The notes beneath the pieces were generated by a model. That model had not been told where the DNA came from and ran no database searches. It saw nothing but the letters and a program-made list of their open reading frames with translations. From Furfurilactobacillus rossiae DSM 15814 (GTDB lineage: Bacteria; Bacillota; Bacilli; Lactobacillales; Lactobacillaceae), in NCBI RefSeq assembly GCF_000428925.1, contig NZ_AUAW01000001.1:62001-126000 (forward strand): 64,000 bases of DNA, written 5' to 3'. A program made the position numbers and the translations under genes. Every line of letters starts with the position of its first letter. The first letter of the stretch is position 1. Positions 63,982-64,000 of this stretch are shown here, one piece after another.

Positions 63982-64000
63982 ATGATCGCCAATTTCAAAC
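63982..64000 (+). CDS. Start of a gene cut by the window edge
   Basis: ATG at 63982 follows AAGGAGC at 7-8 bases and opens a frame MIANFK that leaves the window. The product cannot be named. Confidence 0.5.

Overview
The window is a low-GC, gene-dense stretch of a Gram-positive chromosome, and it fits the Lactobacillaceae. The evidence is block synteny with Bacillus-type core operons (yhaO-yhaN-yhaM/prsA/hit/ecsAB; ytpR-sftA-murC; polA-mutM-coaE-nrdR-dnaB-dnaI-thrS; infC-rpmI-rplT), a GuaB without CBS domains, T-box and PyrR attenuators, a phosphotransferase-type permease and no respiratory genes. I cannot fix the genus from the sequence alone. No rRNA, tRNA, CRISPR array, prophage or complete insertion sequence was found.

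Layout. 1-6.3 kb is accessory and stress related: a LexA-controlled Y-family DNA polymerase (cut by the window edge), a catabolite-controlled aldehyde dehydrogenase, two tandem VIT/CCC1 metal transporters behind a PerR/Fur-type box, a structure-rich gene-free stretch, and a cysteine hydrolase/small kinase/ElaA cluster. 6.3-8.8 kb is argS-argR behind an arginine T-box. 9-11.7 kb holds a class A penicillin-binding protein and a YheA-family protein. 11.8-21.7 kb is the yhaONM DNA/RNA nuclease set, convergent with prsA-small gene-hit, then ecsAB and trmB. 22-24.3 kb is a PTS EIIC overlapped by a membrane-anchored hydrolase. 24.5-29.7 kb is ytpR, a soluble FtsK-like translocase and murC. 29.8-32 kb holds an MFS exporter and a Bax-inhibitor protein. 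32.3-43.5 kb is DNA repair and replication initiation (polA to dnaI), a purine permease and thrS behind a second T-box. 43.8-51.3 kb holds an ABC half-transporter, a PyrR-attenuated uracil permease, infC-rpmI-rplT with its own leader, guaB and guaA. 51.5-56.9 kb is accessory (MerR/SDR pair, esterase/TetR pair, small proteins, nucleoside deoxyribosyltransferase, YoaK). 57-60.6 kb is a CsbB/YfhO-type glycosylation pair. 61-64 kb holds OsmC, small proteins, a phosphoribosyltransferase and an RluA pseudouridine synthase.

Control by RNA leaders is prominent: two T-boxes, a PyrR attenuator and an infC/L20-type leader all show recognisable terminators. infC appears to start at ATA.

Most worth a second look: (i) a dispersed ~210-bp element present three times (about 21.7, 55.6 and 62.0 kb) whose internal hairpin stems differ between copies but remain paired, with G.U wobbles consistent with one transcribed strand; (ii) a threonyl-tRNA synthetase whose editing-site residues are mostly replaced; (iii) the gene-free 4.22-4.65 kb region carrying several hairpins in a row; (iv) a MerR regulator beside an SDR gene whose promoter has a 19-bp spacer filled by a perfect palindrome; (v) a MutM whose fourth zinc-finger cysteine is replaced by glutamate.
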